Positions 5,911 through 6,774 of a stretch of 6,774 nt of DNA are shown piece after piece. The DNA is taken from NCBI GenBank assembly GCA_014523515.1, contig JAATVJ010000183.1, forward strand, positions 1 to 6,774, read 5' to 3'. Below the pieces are notes generated by a model that did not search any database, had not been told where the DNA came from, and saw nothing but the letters and a program-made list of their open reading frames with translations. The stretch's first letter is position 1, and each line of letters opens with the position of its first letter. The position numbers and the translations under genes were made by a program. This stretch comes from Nitrososphaerales archaeon TH1177 (GTDB lineage: Archaea; Thermoproteota; Nitrososphaeria; Nitrososphaerales; Nitrososphaeraceae).

Positions 5911-6774
5911 TAAAAAAGGTGATTTCAATAAATCTTGTACATCTCATAATATTTAAAAATTGTTTTTAATGATAAAATATATTATATTTTATAATAAAAG
6001 CCTTAGCCTCTAAAGAAAAGTAAATGTAATGAGCAAACCATTAAACGAATGAGTAAATTTTCTAAGAATTTGAATTATCAGCTAGAAAAAAATAGGTTCA
6101 TCAATGATAAGTCTATTTCTCGGTTGGGTGCTAATAATACTTAGACTTTTCAACTAGCTAATAATGAAAAATTGAGACCAATAATGAATTAAAACAGGTT
6201 TGGGTGTTAATTAGACACAAAATTACAGTCTTGGAGAGTTAAAACCTTTATCAAATTATTGCAATATCTAATAATTTAGATTTATTAATTAATATTACAA
6301 ATCATTTGTTAAAAATAATAATAATCAAAAATTAGATCCAACACAAGGTATGCACGCAAATGGTCGATTTTATATCATCTACCAGATGCAATGATCACAC
6401 TAAGTTCAACAGATAATCAATTGTGTAATAACAAATTAAATTAGTATTGAACTAGGCTTGTGTTTTGGGCATTCATTATTCAAACAGTCAATCTCGTGTA
6501 ATAACGATGATATGTACTCATTCAAATATTGATTGCAAGATCTTATCATTAGATGAATAAATAAATGTTACAACATTTAGCATAATTTATTGAAATTTCT
6601 ATAAGCATATACTATATTTTTAATACTAAGTTATTTGTCTTAATTTCTTATTTACCTGTTTAGTATTAGTATTATTATTATAATTGGTTTGATCTTCTGC
6701 TATTAACATTCCTTAAATTGCTAAAAGATATTTTTTATCTATCACTGATAAATAATTATTGGAAGAACACTCAT
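5911..6774. other. AT-rich stretch to the right edge, no intact gene
   Basis: No complete recognisable gene is seen on either strand. A plus-strand frame from an ATG at 6049 to 6279 reads like coding DNA but has three internal stops (6142-6144, 6190-6192, 6208-6210) and is described among the findings. A 27-codon minus-strand frame at 6626-6709, asparagine- and threonine-rich, has no supporting context. The final 170 bases contain ATT/TTA-type short tandem runs. Confidence 0.55.

Noticed and set aside
6626..6709. 27-codon minus-strand frame beginning MLIAEDQTNYNN
   Set aside because: Very short, asparagine-rich, no promoter or ribosome binding site, no recognisable family.
1..6774. CRISPR array or insertion sequence with terminal repeats
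   Set aside because: No regularly spaced direct repeats and no transposase with flanking inverted repeats were seen.

Overview
The window looks like a piece of an ammonia-oxidising soil archaeon of the Nitrososphaerales (Nitrososphaera/Nitrosocosmicus type). The basis is the mix of a bacterial-style PolX polymerase, a PRC-barrel-like small protein, a micro C2H2 zinc-finger protein, an integrase relic whose DPDKRWITTWN-type motif I recall from thaumarchaeal recombinases, TATA boxes placed for leaderless transcripts, and long, very AT-rich spacers. This assignment is from recognition and was not checked by a search.

Layout. 2-163 (+) is the C-terminal end of an unidentified protein with a terminal membrane helix, followed by a T-rich terminator. 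164-915 has no confident gene, only a possible decayed frame. 916-1038 (-) encodes a 40-residue C2H2 zinc-finger protein. 1039-2238 is an AT-rich gene desert. 2239-2496 (-) is a PRC-barrel-like small protein with its own promoter. 2633-4441 (-) is the one large gene, a 602-residue family X DNA polymerase with a C-terminal PHP nuclease domain. 4522-4857 (-) is a broken tyrosine recombinase N-terminus, and 4918-4937 (-) looks like the last 20 bases of a tRNA gene. 5052-5262 is a less AT-rich island with two inverted-repeat structures and may encode a structured RNA. 5354-5868 (-) is a DUF421 (YetF-like) membrane protein cut into two overlapping frames by one missing base. 5869-6774 has no intact gene, only a possible decayed frame.

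Functionally, PolX is the clear housekeeping gene (gap filling and end processing in DNA repair). The other small genes are singletons with their own promoters, and no operon can be argued. The stretch from about 4520 to 5870 has the character of an accessory or decaying region: recombinase relic, tRNA-end-like sequence, structured island and interrupted DUF421 gene. The most interesting items are the structured island, the split DUF421 gene, and the recombinase relic beside a tRNA-3'-end-like sequence.
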